From the NCBI GenBank assembly GCA_009103225.1, contig RHPI01001616.1, positions 250,263 through 312,700 on the forward strand: a DNA stretch of 62,438 nucleotides, read 5' to 3'. The notes below the pieces were generated by a model. That model was given only the letters and a program-made list of their open reading frames with translations. It was not told the DNA's origin and ran no database searches. Every line of letters starts with the position of its first letter. The stretch's first letter is position 1. This stretch comes from Chlorokybus atmophyticus. Its lineage: Eukaryota; Streptophyta; Chlorokybophyceae; Chlorokybales; Chlorokybaceae. Below are positions 33,651 through 45,000 of this stretch, piece after piece. The position numbers were made by a program, and so were the translations under genes.

Positions 33651-35950
33651 TGTAACTCAACAAGTGCCACACGGACTGCAAGCAAAGCGCGCTTGGACGT
33701 CCATCGTACGCAACATTGAACCCACCACCGTTGCGTACACACCGGGAAGGCAACGCACAACGCACGTAGCACGAGATGAACACATCCTGCCGCTACCACC
33801 ACCCGAATACAATACATTGCAAGAGCCCACCTAACAACAATTGAACAATGAGATGCTAGCCGGCACTGCTCTTGAAGAAAATATCATCTCTTCAGGGTCA
33901 CTTACCAGCGCCCTGCTGTGTTAGAGCTGGCAATTCAGTTGTTCTTGGCGCTGCACGCAAGGCTGCAGGACGCACCTGGCCAATCACGATAGCCAATGCC
34001 AGCGCAACAAATTGACTTTAAGCTTTGACCGCTGGGCCCGCTCGGACTTCAGCATCGCCGAGTGCAAGGCCTCGTGGTGGCCACCTGAAAATGCCGCCGG
34101 GCGCTGACCCGGCACTCCGTAAGCTCACACATAGTAGTCACCAAGAACGGTTCTCTGCTCTTGAACATGCACATCGCTACCGGCAGGACCAAGCCGCGCA
34201 ACTTGACACACGCCGACAGGCATACGAAGCAGCACGCGCCGCTGCAGTGCAACCCTCGGGGTCGTCAGATGCTACCGGCACCTCCACTGCACTTGCCGTG
34301 GTGCCATTAGCGCAAGCTACAGTCACCCAGCCAAGGCAAGCAACTGTTGCTGATTAAACGAGGGCGTTGGCGCAACAATTAAGGGGGGTGATCGCCCCGC
34401 TATTGCCCCCTTTAGTCGATGGTATGCCCGACGATCAGCGGGATGCAGGGCGAGGTTACCTCATCCCACAAGGAGACACCACCCAGCGAGGGGGAGCTGG
34501 TATGGTAGGAGAGCAACAACTCCGTACCGCTCTCATACGGCAAGCAGTCATGCTGCACCGGCCTGAGGGCAGTGCATTGAGACAGATGATGGGGATGCGG
34601 AGAGGCAGCGCCTCTCAAGCACGACTCATGACGTGGCTCGCTACCAATTACGCCGCCATCCCCATGTTCGTTCTTTGGCAAAAGAGCATCATGGTTGGGG
34701 GCATTCATCCGCCCGTTGCGGCAAGCGTACGATAAAGCTGTGTCACAGCCCACTCGACCATAAGACACTTGGTGCTTTTGTAGTCGATTTGTGGTCATTT
34801 GATGTACCTTCCCGTCACATTCCCCGCGACTTAAGAACGCTGACGTCCTTGGCAGCTGCCCCGTATAGCTAAGGAATCATCATAGGGGTTTGTTAGGGTC
34901 GGTCACCGGCCCTAACGGTAAGGACCGGCCAGTTTAGGCCCATACTGATCAACGCACGCATAGCGTGCCGCTGCCGGCCCCACAGGTTGCATCGCGACAG
35001 GCAGACCGCGTTCTGCCACGCCAACTGAATGCCGGCGCATTGCAACAGGCAGGTCGCATTCTGCCACGCCAATTGAACGCCGGCGCGAATGCTATTATGC
35101 AAGGCGCGACCCATCGATGATGGCACGCCACTATGAAGTGACCATTCACGATGTTATTGGATCGAGAACCAACAACCGCGAAGTTTGCAAGGCAGAAATT
35201 GAACCCGGGTCTCAAGCTCCGATGACCAATGTCACAGCCCACTCAACCATAAAAGACATGGTGCTTATATGGTCGATTCGTGGTTATTTAACGTACCTTC
35301 CCATTACAAGCTCCCACTGCGCCAAACACTCTGAAGGGAGTGCAGGATGCAATGCTGCGGCTGCCGGGAGTGGAAGCAACACGGCAACGCCGGCGCATCG
35401 CCATCGCTCACGAGCTACACACATAGCTGACCAACCTCCAACGCACCATACGGGCGCCATGACCGTGCTCGATGTGGGCGTGGTACAAGGCAGGTGGGAT
35501 GCCTACATGGTAGGGATCTTACGAGTCCCCACCATCACTCACGACATGCGGCAGCAGCTACTGCGCGCGGTATCCCTGCAGCCCATGCCACAATATCATT
35601 ACCGGACCGATGTGGACACAGAGCCCACATCCACGTGGGAAGGGACATTGGTCAGGAAGGCAGCTCATGCTATCCGATGGACCTACGCAGCAGAGCCAGG
35701 GGAACGCGAGGCAGGCAGGCCCGCAAACACCAGATCTGCCGGGCCCTCCTCCACAACCATTGGGGACGTCGGCAGGCATGATCCGGGAGCAAGAGGATGC
35801 CACTGTTGAGGTGGCATTACAAGACCCGGCCGAACGCCGTTGATTTGCACAAGTGGACATGCACCTTTTGCTGACCCAACCATTGATCACTTTGCGTTTC
35901 CACAACTACAAGGGACACAATAAGGTGCAAGACCAGCACACCGGAGTTGT
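33651..35950 (+). pseudogene. Element C segment between gag and methyltransferase (protease region expected)
   Basis: By comparison with element D the protease should lie here, but I could not identify an aspartate-protease motif. Open pieces include HDMRQQLLRAVSLQPMPQYH (about 35.55 kb) and an alanine-rich charged stretch (about 34.15-34.3 kb). TRIM 2 interrupts the segment at 34741-35308. Confidence 0.4.
34741..35308 (-). mobile_element. TRIM element 2 nested in element C
   Basis: This 568-bp element is in the opposite orientation to element C. Its 79-bp terminal repeats are at 35230-35308 (5') and 34741-34819 (3'), and it is closely related to TRIM 1 throughout. On the minus strand it has TTGGTCATCGGAGC after the 5' LTR and a degraded polypurine tract (AAGTCGCGGGGAA) before the 3' LTR. 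The flanks AGCTG (34736-34740) and AGCTC (35309-35313) match at 4 of 5 positions. Compared with TRIM 1, its LTRs and target duplication are more diverged, so it is the older insertion. Confidence 0.93.
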
Positions 35951-37290
35951 GGAGTTCCATACCTTTCGGCTGCAGCAGGGCATCACGGTGGTGGATCGAT
36001 TCGGATGCATCGGCAGTGTGGTCTCGCCGCGGCCCTCAATACAGGTGTCAAAGTCACAAAATGTTATTATTGCGACCCTGACCCGCGCGCTCAAACAGCC
36101 CTACGGCACCATCTGCGTCACCTGCACGAGCGTTATCCACAGCAATTGTCCTCGTTGGCAATGCAAGGCAGCGTCAAGGCATTGCCAAAAGACATCCGAC
36201 TGACTACAGAGGACCACTTGCTGTCCCCCCCTCGGCAACATCAACTTGTTGACAAGTGGATGGGAGTGCCAAGGACACTACAGGGCAGGAAAAGGCCAAG
36301 GCCTTGACGACCCTCGCTCAGGTCTGTTTCGGGAGTCGATAAGAGTCATCCACCTCCTCCAATAGCACAAAATCTTCAGGCCCCTAGGGTACGTCATCGA
36401 GAACGTGCACTCAAAGGACAACAAGCGTCCCGATGTAGCCTCCACCCACCGGCAGGTGTGCTCCATACTTCGGCATCCACTCAGTAAACGGTAAACGCAG
36501 CGCGCCATGGTTCCCGTGCATATCGCGTCCGCGCCAAGTGGACAACCTTGCTCACCACATAAGAGCTAATGTAGAGTACACGCGCAGTACACGGCCACGC
36601 AACCTTTGGTCGATGACATCCTCAACCCCAACCGTGGAGCTCAACCTGTCACACGTCTTGACCACAGCCACTCCTACCAGTGTAACCAAACCAAACAACC
36701 GCGCCGCGCATTTCATTAATTAGTAAACGTAGCAAGAAATATATTAATTTCAATACACTTAAAACTAAAGTCTATTTTTGTTTAAATGGGTTATAATAAT
36801 ATTGAGTTTTAATGTATAATAGTTGGCCCAGATCTTCGATAAAGGTAAGTAGTGGGAGAGATAAAGGCTGAAGTTAATTTCTGTGTTTAACTTGCGGAAT
36901 TGGTNGCAAGAAATATATTAATTTCAATACACTTAAAACTAAAGTCTATTTTTGTTTAAATGGGTTATAATAATATTGAGTTTTAATGTATAATAGTTGG
37001 CCCAGATCTTCGATAAAGGTAAGTAGTGGGAGAGATAAAGGCTGAAGTTAATTTGTGTGTTTAACTTGCGGAATTGGCATTAACATTATTCCCACTTTGG
37101 TGTCCTACTCAGGGTCATATGCCTTCCACAATGGTGGCGATGGCATGGTATTCAACACCACGACGAGCAAGCTGGAAGAACCCAATGCACGTGAGCGCGA
37201 ACGCGCCATAGGGTTCTTTCTCAACAATATCACAGGGTCCTCGCTGACCGACAATTAGCAATGTCAGCTGCTCGGCCACGCCATGTATCT
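35950..37290 (+). pseudogene. Element C C5-cytosine DNA methyltransferase domain (decayed)
   Basis: C5 methyltransferases transfer methyl groups to cytosine in DNA. The cofactor-binding motif I is visible as VVDRFGCIGS (about 35.98 kb). After a frameshift, GLAAALNTGVKVTKCYYCDP continues it (about 36.02 kb). The catalytic motif IV reads SGWECQGHYRAGKGQGLDDP (about 36.26-36.31 kb). Motif VI reads YVIENV (about 36.39 kb). The C-terminal part has LVSYSGSYAFHNGG, LEEPNARERE and LLGHAM (about 37.09-37.29 kb). An AT-rich block with a tandem duplication (36722-37077) interrupts it. The order matches element D residue for residue over the motifs, so the domain was present in their common ancestor. Confidence 0.88.
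36722..37077. repeat. AT-rich insertion with a 174-bp tandem duplication around an N
   Basis: The unit beginning GCAAGAAATATATTAATTTC at 36732 is repeated almost exactly from 36906, and an N at 36905 marks the joint. The copies are nearly identical, so this may be an assembly overlap that was not collapsed. The unit itself is AT-rich, unlike the surrounding element, and sits where the methyltransferase should continue. Confidence 0.75.
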
Positions 37291-37590
37291 TTCGAGGATC
37301 TCAAACACCTGGCTGGGGGGTGGGCTGATTGCGTTGCAGAAAAAAAGGCAGCTCACACAGCCCTCGAGACGGCTCACATGGAGGAGCAAGCAGCAGTGCT
37401 AGTGGAAAACATCCCCGTGATTGCTAACGCAACGTCATGGGACCACGCCATCGGCCCTCTTGCCACGGAGGAGCACACGTAAGAAGCTGAAGGCTCTCCT
37501 CAACAAGTAGAGGAGCTAACTCAGCTTCAACGTAAAAGAGCTGGGTATATGTTCCGTGTACTAGATTGACATCGAGCTAGTGACACCGAG

Positions 37591-38395
37591 CCGGTGTTCC
37601 GACGGCATTACAGGCTCTTCAAGTTGGAGAAGGATCCGGTGGAACAGAGATGTAAGGCTCTGATAAATACAGGCCTCATTAAGGAGTCCACATCGGACTT
37701 TGCAGCCGCAACAGTTATGCCATTGACGAAGAATTCAGCAGGCAACCCAACAGAACGGCGCATGTGCGGCGACTATCGCCCCCTCAACAACAAGAGGGCA
37801 TCATTAACGATGTAGGAGACTGCACAGTCTTTGGTATCCTCGACATGCGCCAAGGATACAACCAAATCGCCATCAAGGACGAGGACAAGCACAAGACCTC
37901 CTTCTACGGCAACCGACAGTTGTACTAGTGGAAGGTGATGCCGTTTGGACTAAAGAATGCCCCCCCGCCAAGTTCCAGCTTGTCATGGACAAAGCCTTGA
38001 AGGGGCTGAACTTTGCGCGGTACTACATCGACGACATTCTCATCATTAGCCGTAGCAATGAAAAGCACTTACATTACATCGAGGAGGTGCTGAAGAGGCT
38101 CAAGGGAGTGGGGATGACTGTGCACCTGAGAAGTGCACCTTCTTCACTCACAAGGTACCCTACTTGAGGCTCATGATTGTGCCCCCACGGTGTGTACGTA
38201 CAATAGGCAAAGGTGGAGGCCCTAGCAGCTATCCCTGGTCCAACGGACCTCACGCGCCTGCGCGCAATCTTGGGCCTTGCCAACTATTATCGCGGCTCGT
38301 GAAGGACTTCGCGAAGATAGGGCCCCGTAACGAGCTACTGAAGAAGGATGTGGAGTTCATGTGGAAGGAGCGCAACAGCAGGCCTTCGAGGAGCT
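37591..38395 (+). pseudogene. Element C reverse transcriptase (decayed)
   Basis: Recognisable blocks are VFRRHYRLFKLEKDPVEQ (about 37.59 kb), CGDYRPLNNK (about 37.77 kb), ILDMRQGYNQI (about 37.85 kb), KVMPFGLKNA (about 37.94 kb) and the catalytic YYIDDILIISRS (about 38.03 kb). The YIDD residues are intact, but a TAG at about 37.93 kb and several shifts break the frame. Confidence 0.88.
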
Positions 38396-38835
38396 AAAAA
38401 GCAGGCTCACTATAGGACCCATTCTTTAACGCTCTGACTACACTAAGCCTTTCATCCTTCACACAGACTGGAGCAAGCTCGGGATGGGAGCCGTGTTGGT
38501 GCAGCACAATGAGAACAGGAAGGAGCGGGTGGTGTTATACGCCAGCCGGAGCAACAACAGTGCCGAGGCCATTTACAGCAGCTACGAGGGAGAGTGCCAC
38601 GCTGCATTGTGGGCTATCTACTTCTTCTGGCCCTTCCTCTTCGGCCGACAACTTCAATTGATCACCGATCATCAGCCACTTAAGTGGTTGATGACCACCT
38701 GACATTTGACAGAGAAAGTTGCCCGTTGAGCCCTGCTATTGCAAGAGCATGACTTTACGATTGACCACGGCGCTGGCCTCACCAACCAAGACACTGATGG
38801 ACTTCGTCGTAACCCCCACTAGAGCATCAACGATG
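38396..38835 (+). pseudogene. Element C RNase H (decayed)
   Basis: Blocks include a DWSKLGMGAVLVQ-type start (about 38.47 kb), VLYASRSNNSAEAIYSSYEG (about 38.53 kb) and LITDHQPLKWLMT (about 38.66 kb). It would degrade the RNA strand during reverse transcription. A TGA at about 38.70 kb ends the open part. Confidence 0.85.
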
Positions 38836-38899
38836 CAATTGGCGCTCGGCATGAGCATGGCCCTGCATCATTTGGTACGACACTGGTTGCCATGTTTGC

Positions 38900-40320
38900 T
38901 GTCGCCGCTTTGCGCTTAGAGCTCAAGACCGACGCCGGTGCCTCAGCAACAACTGAAGAGATGCATGTTCATGAGCCAACCAACCCCGCAACTACTGCAC
39001 CCGCAGGGACCACTCGCGGTGGCGACCTCGAGGTCGATGACACAGAGCTGGCACCCATCGACACCAGGCAGGACATGGCTAGACAAGCCATCCCTCTCCT
39101 TCCTTCAAAGTTGTCACCTTCCCTTTGGTTCGAGTGCGCGTGAGAAGGACCGCGTCAACGAATGCACCCAGCACTACCGCTGGGCGGTTGACAAGCTGCA
39201 TCGTCGCCTTCATGGTGAAGACAAGGAGGTGCCGTCCTCACGCGAAGGCATCATCACTGCCCTCCACGCTGAGCTTGGACACTTCGGTGTCAAGCACACA
39301 GTTAGCTTGATAAGGGCACAGTACTGGTGGCATGGGTTGTACAAGCAGGTGCAGGAGTTTGTAAGTCACTGTCAATAGTGTGACATAGTGCGCGCCAGCC
39401 TCAACACGTGCAGCGCCACATTACACCCTCTTCCCATCTCCGGTCTCTTCAATCAATGGGGACGCGACATCTTTGGAGACTTAGCACCCTCAACACGCAA
39501 CAATCGCTACAAGTAGTAGTGATCGAGCATTTCTCCAAGTGGGTGGAGCTGGTGCCACTACTTGACAAAAGCAGTACGGGGTGGCTCAAGCCTTCCTCTC
39601 TCATGTCCTCAGCCGGTTCGACGGCTGAGCAGAGGTCATCACCGACCAAGGCACTGAGTTCAGAGGGGAGTTCGACACTCTCTTGGACAGGTGCAACATC
39701 AATCATCAATCACCGTACCTCGCGTGACCCCCCCAAGCCGACGGTCTCGTTGAGCGCACGGTGCAGACCATCAAGAAGGCACTCCGCAATTATAAGCTTA
39801 AATACGACAAGAACACCTAAGATGACCACCTCCCATGGGTGGCTCTTGGATATTGACTGTCAAAGCACGCAGCTCTGCGCGAGTATAGCCCGAACTGCTT
39901 ACTGTTCGGGCGACCGTCGCTGCTTCCTTTTCGTGCACAAAATGAGGTGAATCGCGTGGTGAACAACCTCGACGACCCTGACTGTATGCATTATGACATT
40001 ATCATGCGCGCAACACTGGTTAAGCGCACAGTTCTTGTGGCCTTTAAGAACTTGCGCATCGCGCAGCACCGCGACACGCAACACTACGAGCGCGTGCGCA
40101 GCGGCTTCTACAAGGAGCGCCGACGCCGGTTTCAAGCGGGAGACTTCGTCTACCGTATAGAAGCCATCAAGGACACGCTTGACACCTCCATTGGCCGCAC
40201 GGTCTACAAGGTGCTCAAGGTGTACCCCACAGGGGAACTGGACCTCCTTGGCCTTGGCGAGAGGTTGAAGAACAGCATGGTGAACTGCGCGCTGTGTCAC
40301 CTCCCTTACGTAGTAGGGTT
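38900..40320 (+). pseudogene. Element C integrase (decayed)
   Basis: The zinc-binding part reads HAELGHFGVKHT with YWWHGLYKQVQEFVSHC (about 39.27-39.38 kb). The core shows WGRDIFGDLAPS and VITDQGTEFRGEFD (about 39.46 and 39.63 kb) and then QADGLVERTVQTIKKALRN (about 39.74 kb). The C-terminal part is open from 39947 to 40320 (FVYRIEAIKDTLDTSIGRTV). In-frame TAG, TAA and TGA codons and shifts interrupt it. It is followed in the same frame by a PHD finger after a single TGA (40321-40324 region). Confidence 0.87.
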
Positions 40321-40324
40321 CTGA

Positions 40325-40525
40325 CGAATTAAGCACCCTCACCCTGCCCGCAGCACGCATCGCGAGCGCTGCGGCAGCGCCAATGACGACTCATTCATGA
40401 TGCTCTGTGATGGCTGCAACAAGGGCCTGCATTGCTATTGTTTGGAGCCCCCAATAAATGCGGTACTCATGGAGGAGTACTGGTGTGATAACTGCCGCGC
40501 TGACGGCCCTCCACACTCATGTTGA
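40325..40525 (+). pseudogene. PHD finger at the C-terminus of element C polyprotein
   Basis: The frame reads RERCGSANDDSFMMLCDGCN, then KGLHCYCLEPP, then EEYWCDNC, and stops at 40523-40525. This is the Cys4-His-Cys3 layout of a PHD finger, a module that typically reads histone H3 tails. The first cysteine of the first pair is Arg (CGC instead of TGC), a likely decay change. The frame is the same as the integrase C-terminus, with one TGA between, so it was probably fused to integrase. In chromoviruses a chromodomain takes this position. Confidence 0.85.
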
Positions 40526-40724
40526 ACACTGAGCTCTGGAGAGAAACCTCCTCAAAGCCTCAGGAGGGGTGGCTTGTTTACTGTGTGTCCTACAGCACAG
40601 CATGTGTACCAAGGAGGAGATTCTCTCCACGTGTCCGCACCACTCCACATCAGCGGACGTGCTCCAACAAGCATCTACTGCTGCATGAGACAACGTGACC
40701 CACGACTCTCCTCGACCCAACAGT
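40526..40724 (+). repeat. Short direct repeat R before element C 3' LTR
   Basis: A purine-rich stretch (CAGGAGGGGTGG, about 40560-40571) may be the old polypurine tract. The sequence from about 40575 to 40720 recurs, partly twice, after the LTR at about 41308-41503 (CACTCCACATCAGCGGACGT). R is not seen before the 5' LTR. Confidence 0.7.
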
Positions 40725-41300
40725 TGTCATGCCCATTGTCCTCGTGTGCCAACCTGCATTGGGCATGCTTCCATCAAGACCCTCGCCCAAACTATCAGCA
40801 TACCGACCCGCAAGCGTCACTAACTAGTAGCTAGACCATGACCTTCGATTAGCTCATCACCGTAGCCTACATAAGCACCGCGCGTAGCTGTTCAATTGTG
40901 AATTTTGTTTTATGTTATGTTCTATATCAAGTGGGAGTTCCTTGTGGGAACAACCCCGATATGATCGTTAGATTGTATTCTGAACAGTCATGACTTGTAT
41001 AAGCAGTCGCGGTGTTTACCGCATCAGCTGGTGACACTGTGAGAAAGCTAAGAGCTTGTGAAGCGACTTGTATTACGCCGTCCCGGTTACCAAGAATACC
41101 CTCACCGTGTGAGAGTGTACATGCTCGTGTGCACTGTGCTTGTCATTGCTGTGAGCTTGGTGCGCTTGGTTGCGATGTGCTTGTTGGCATCAGTCAAGGC
41201 ATAGCATCCACGTTGCTTGCTCATTCACCTCACTTGATAGTGTAACACGTTTTCCACTCATGCAAAGAACTGTGTAAACAGCACTACCTATGGTAGTATC
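40725..41300 (+). repeat. Element C 3' LTR
   Basis: It starts TGTCATGCCCATTG and matches the 5' LTR through GCACTACC at 41281-41288. It has an uninterrupted site where the 5' LTR carries the solo LTR. Confidence 0.85.
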
Positions 41301-41558
41301 TTATTGACTGTGTGTCTCACAGCATGTATACTGAGGAGGAGGTTCACTCCACATCAGCGGACGTGCTCCAGGAAGGATCTACTGCTGCACGAGATAACGC
41401 AACCCTCGACTGTCCGCACCACTCCACATCAGCGGACGTTCTCCAAGAAGCACCTACTGCTGCATGAGACAACGTGACCCTCGACTCTGCTCGACCCGAC
41501 AAACATAACCGTTACCGTCAGTGGCAAGTTGCACACACAGAGAGAGAGAGAGAGAGAG
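41301..41558. repeat. Direct repeat R' and GA microsatellite edge
   Basis: Bases 41308-41503 repeat the R sequence in two partial units. They stop exactly where R meets the LTR start. A GA microsatellite (about 41539-41557) follows and is the target of chromovirus B. Confidence 0.7.
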
Positions 41559-41904
41559 TGTAAAGAGACTAGAGGGGGTGTGCCCCCTCCTCCCTTTAAT
41601 CCCCTACCCCAACACCACCACCAGCCACGACGCCACCGCCGCCGCCGCCAGGGGAATCCGCCGGAGCAGAAGATCCCCTGGCTATGGCGGCCGCTGCGTT
41701 AGCAGCGCCGCCATACGGCTGATATCGACATGAGACTCATGTCTCATGTCGATATCAGTGTTACAATTAAGTAACACTACATTAGGGCCTTAACACTAGG
41801 TTAACGGCCCTAATATAGCTTAATAGACTGTATAATCCCGTTGGGACCCTTATTTAATCCTAAATAAGGGCGGGGAACCTCTATGGAGGTAGCACACCGT
41901 TACA
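41559..41904 (-). repeat. Chromovirus B 3' LTR
   Basis: On the minus strand it starts TGTAACGGTG at 41904 and matches the chromovirus A LTRs, including the CTGATATCGACATGAGA stem. Its last bases differ slightly from the A copies. Confidence 0.92.
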
Positions 41905-41916
41905 TTCCCCCCCACT
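41905..41916 (-). promoter_or_regulatory. Polypurine tract of chromovirus B
   Basis: The minus strand reads AGTGGGGGGGAA immediately before the LTR, identical to chromovirus A and TRIM 1. Confidence 0.9.
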
Positions 41917-42026
41917 TAGGTTTCAATGTCCTCATTGAAGGGTTAGCAAAGCCCCACCACGAGTAAAGAAACGAAAGCAGTGAGAGAACCAGGGCCGAAA
42001 CGGTAAAGATGTCTGCCAGCACCCTT

Positions 42027-45000
42027 TTACCGTTCGCGTGTGGACACCGTACTCCAGTACCCCCGAAGAATCTTTTGGCAGTTGGTAAGATTCCTTTCGG
42101 GCTCCCATGTATTGTGTTCAACACCATACCCTTTCCATTTCACCAAGTAAGACGGCGCGCGTCCGCGCCGAGGCTTACGATGACTTAGGACTGCTTCCAC
42201 CTCATACTCGAAAGTATCGTCGCCATCCACTGCAACGGGGGGTGGAGGAGGTTGAACCCGACCGTCAGAACGATACGGTTTCATTACACTCACGTGAAAC
42301 ACATTGTGAATGCGTATTGACTTTGGCAATTCCAAACGATACGCGTGAGTGCCGACCCGATCAATTACCTTGAAAGGGCCTATCCAGCGAGGGAAAAACT
42401 TGCGGGTACCCACTCCCTTAATGGATATGTTTTTGGTACTTAAAAGCACCGAACAGCCCACATCGTAGCTGGCCTCTCTACGATGCGCATCAGCATGGGC
42501 TTTTTGTCTGTCTTGCGCTGCGCGCAGACAGTCCTTTGCCAGCGCTAGCCTATCCTGCATGGCCGAAGCCATCTCGCGTGCTGCAGGTACGCGAGTTATG
42601 TCGGTAGCGGGCAACTTGATGTTCGCAGGACTTAGTGGATGCACTCCGTAGTTCAAGAAAAACGGAGTTTCCTGCACACTCTCTTGCCAAGCATTGTTAA
42701 TCGCAAACTCAGCCATTGGGAGATAGATATCCCAGTCAGACTGGTTTGGACTCACATAATGCCGAATGGTTTCCTCAATCACTTGATTGGCGCGCTCTGT
42801 CTGACCATCCGTTTGTGGATGATAAGCTGTGCTCATGTTCTGCTGAATATGTAAGAAGCTGCATAGCGACTTCCAGAACTGAGACACAAATCGCGGATCG
42901 CGATCAGACACAAAGTTGCGAGGCAAACCATGCAACTTAAACACAGAGGCGACAAAAACCATCGCTAACTCACGGGAGCCTATTTCCGTGCGGCAAGGGA
43001 CGATGTGAACCATTTTTGTTAAACGGTCCACAAAAACTGCAACCGCTGTGTGCCCTAATGCTGTCTCAGGGAGCTCAACAATCAGGTCCATACTCACACT
43101 TTCCCACTTGCCATCAGGAACAGGCAAAGGTCGCAGCAACCCAGCGGGTTTCTGACGTAACGGTTTGTCACGCTGACATTTGTCACACGTGTCAACATAT
43201 TGCTTTACGTCAACAGGCAACGATGGCCACCAGTACAACTGTTGCGCTGCCTTAGTAGTCTTGCGACCCCCAAAGTGCCCAGCGTACGGTGGATCGTGTA
43301 CTTCAGCTATGCATTTCATGCGCAACCCAGCATGGTTAGGTATCACCAAGCAGGCGCCCATATAATACAAGTTGTCTCGTTTGTTAAGCTGTTGCACATT
43401 CCCTTGCATCGAGAACCATGGGTCCAAAATATACCCCTGTAAAACAGCTTGTACAAACTCATCATTAGGAGGCAATGTACCTTGCGTCGCAAGCAAGTGC
43501 GCACGCATAACTGCCAACAATGACGGACAGCGACTCAAAGGATCTGCCACATTGGTTTTGCCCGGCCGGTATACCCATTCAAAAGTAAACCGCGACAGAA
43601 ACTCATTCCAGCGAGCTTGCCTACGCGACAAGTTTAGCTGTGTTGAGAAGTACACCAATGGGTTGTGATCAGTCACTACTGTGAACTGAACTCCTTCCAA
43701 GTAGCATCGCCAAGTTTCAAGAGCATGCACTATACCCAGCAACTCTTGCTCAGTAGTAGTGTAATTCACCTCTGCTGGGATGAATTTTCTACTCTCATAA
43801 GCACATGGCCTGCTATCCTGTAGCAATACTGCACCACACCCTAGGGTGGAGGCATCGCTCACCACAGTGAAGCGCTTATCCCAATTTGGCAGTGCCAACA
43901 CTGGTGCTGAGGTTAAAGCCAGCTTCACTTGTTGCATAGCAGCTTCCTGTGCTGCTGTCCAAGAGAATGGGGCATCTTTTCGCAATAGTTTTGTTAAGGG
44001 CATCACAGCCGTAGAGTACCCCATCATAAACTTGCGAAAATAGTTTGCCAACCCCAAGAATGATCGCAACTGATGGATATTCTTTGGTTGAGGCCAATCC
44101 TTTACCACTTGCACTTTGCGAGGGTCAGGTTTGACACCCGCACCACTCACAATATGCCCCAAGAATGGCAACTCTGTCTTGCCAAAGTCACACTTTGGCA
44201 AGTTGGCAAACAAGCGATGTGTTCGCAGTAAAGCAAACACCGCTTCCAGATGCTTTCTGTGCTCCTCTTTTGTTTTACTGAAGACAATGATGTCATCCAA
44301 GTAAACCATAACATGCTTGCCAAGCATGTTATCAAAGATCTTATTCATTTCCTTCTGAAACACCGCAGGTGCATTTGTCAATCCAAAAGGTAACACTTTG
44401 TATTGATAATGACCTGAAGGTGTTCTGAATGCTGTCTTGTAAACATCAGAAGGGTGAATACGGATTTGATGGTAACCGCTTGTCAAGTCTAGCGTACTGA
44501 AGTACGCATTACCCGACAGTTTATCAAACACATCATCAATCCGTGGTAACGGGTATCGATTCTTTACCGTAATCTTGTTTAGAGCACGATAATCTACACA
44601 CATGCGCAATTTCCCATTCTTTTTCATCACAAACAAGATGGGTGCGCCAAAGGGTGAAGAACTCGGTTCAATCAATCCCTTTTCCAATAACTCTTTGATT
44701 TGAGTTTCCATTTCCCCCCTCTCATTGGGGCTCAGCCTATATATTGGCCGAAATGGAGGCTCACTATCAGGAATCAGTGGTATGGTGTGTCCGACACCTC
44801 GATCAGGGGGTAAGCCTGGCAACTCATCTGAGAATATGTCCTGATACTTTTCAATGATGTCTGCAACACCTGCCGTACTGCCTGGCACAAAGTCATCAGA
44901 TGACGTTAAGTGCACAAGGAAAGCCGGTGTGTTTTTACGCAACGCACGCTTCACCTGAAGTGCACTGAGAAGCGCAGGGTCTGTTTGCTTGTGTTCCAAG

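Larger units (their letters stand above)
29432..41300 (+). mobile_element. Element C: Ty3/gypsy retrotransposon with DNA methyltransferase and PHD finger (decayed)
   Basis: Direct repeats of about 565 bp starting TGTCATGCCCATTG flank it (29432 to about 30695, interrupted by a solo LTR, and 40725 to about 41300). The interior, in order, holds gag with zinc knuckles, a poorly preserved protease region, a C5 DNA methyltransferase, reverse transcriptase, RNase H, integrase and a PHD finger. Many stops and frameshifts show it is an old copy. It has been hit by a solo LTR (30008-30677), by TRIM 2 (34741-35308) and by other insertions. A target duplication was not found, partly because the right flank is rearranged. 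Element D is a second copy of the same lineage by domain order and protein similarity, but its LTRs differ. Confidence 0.87.

Noticed and set aside
40366-40510. RING finger or LIM domain instead of PHD
   Set aside because: The spacing LCDGC, LHCYC and WCDNC with Trp before the last cysteine pair is that of a PHD finger.
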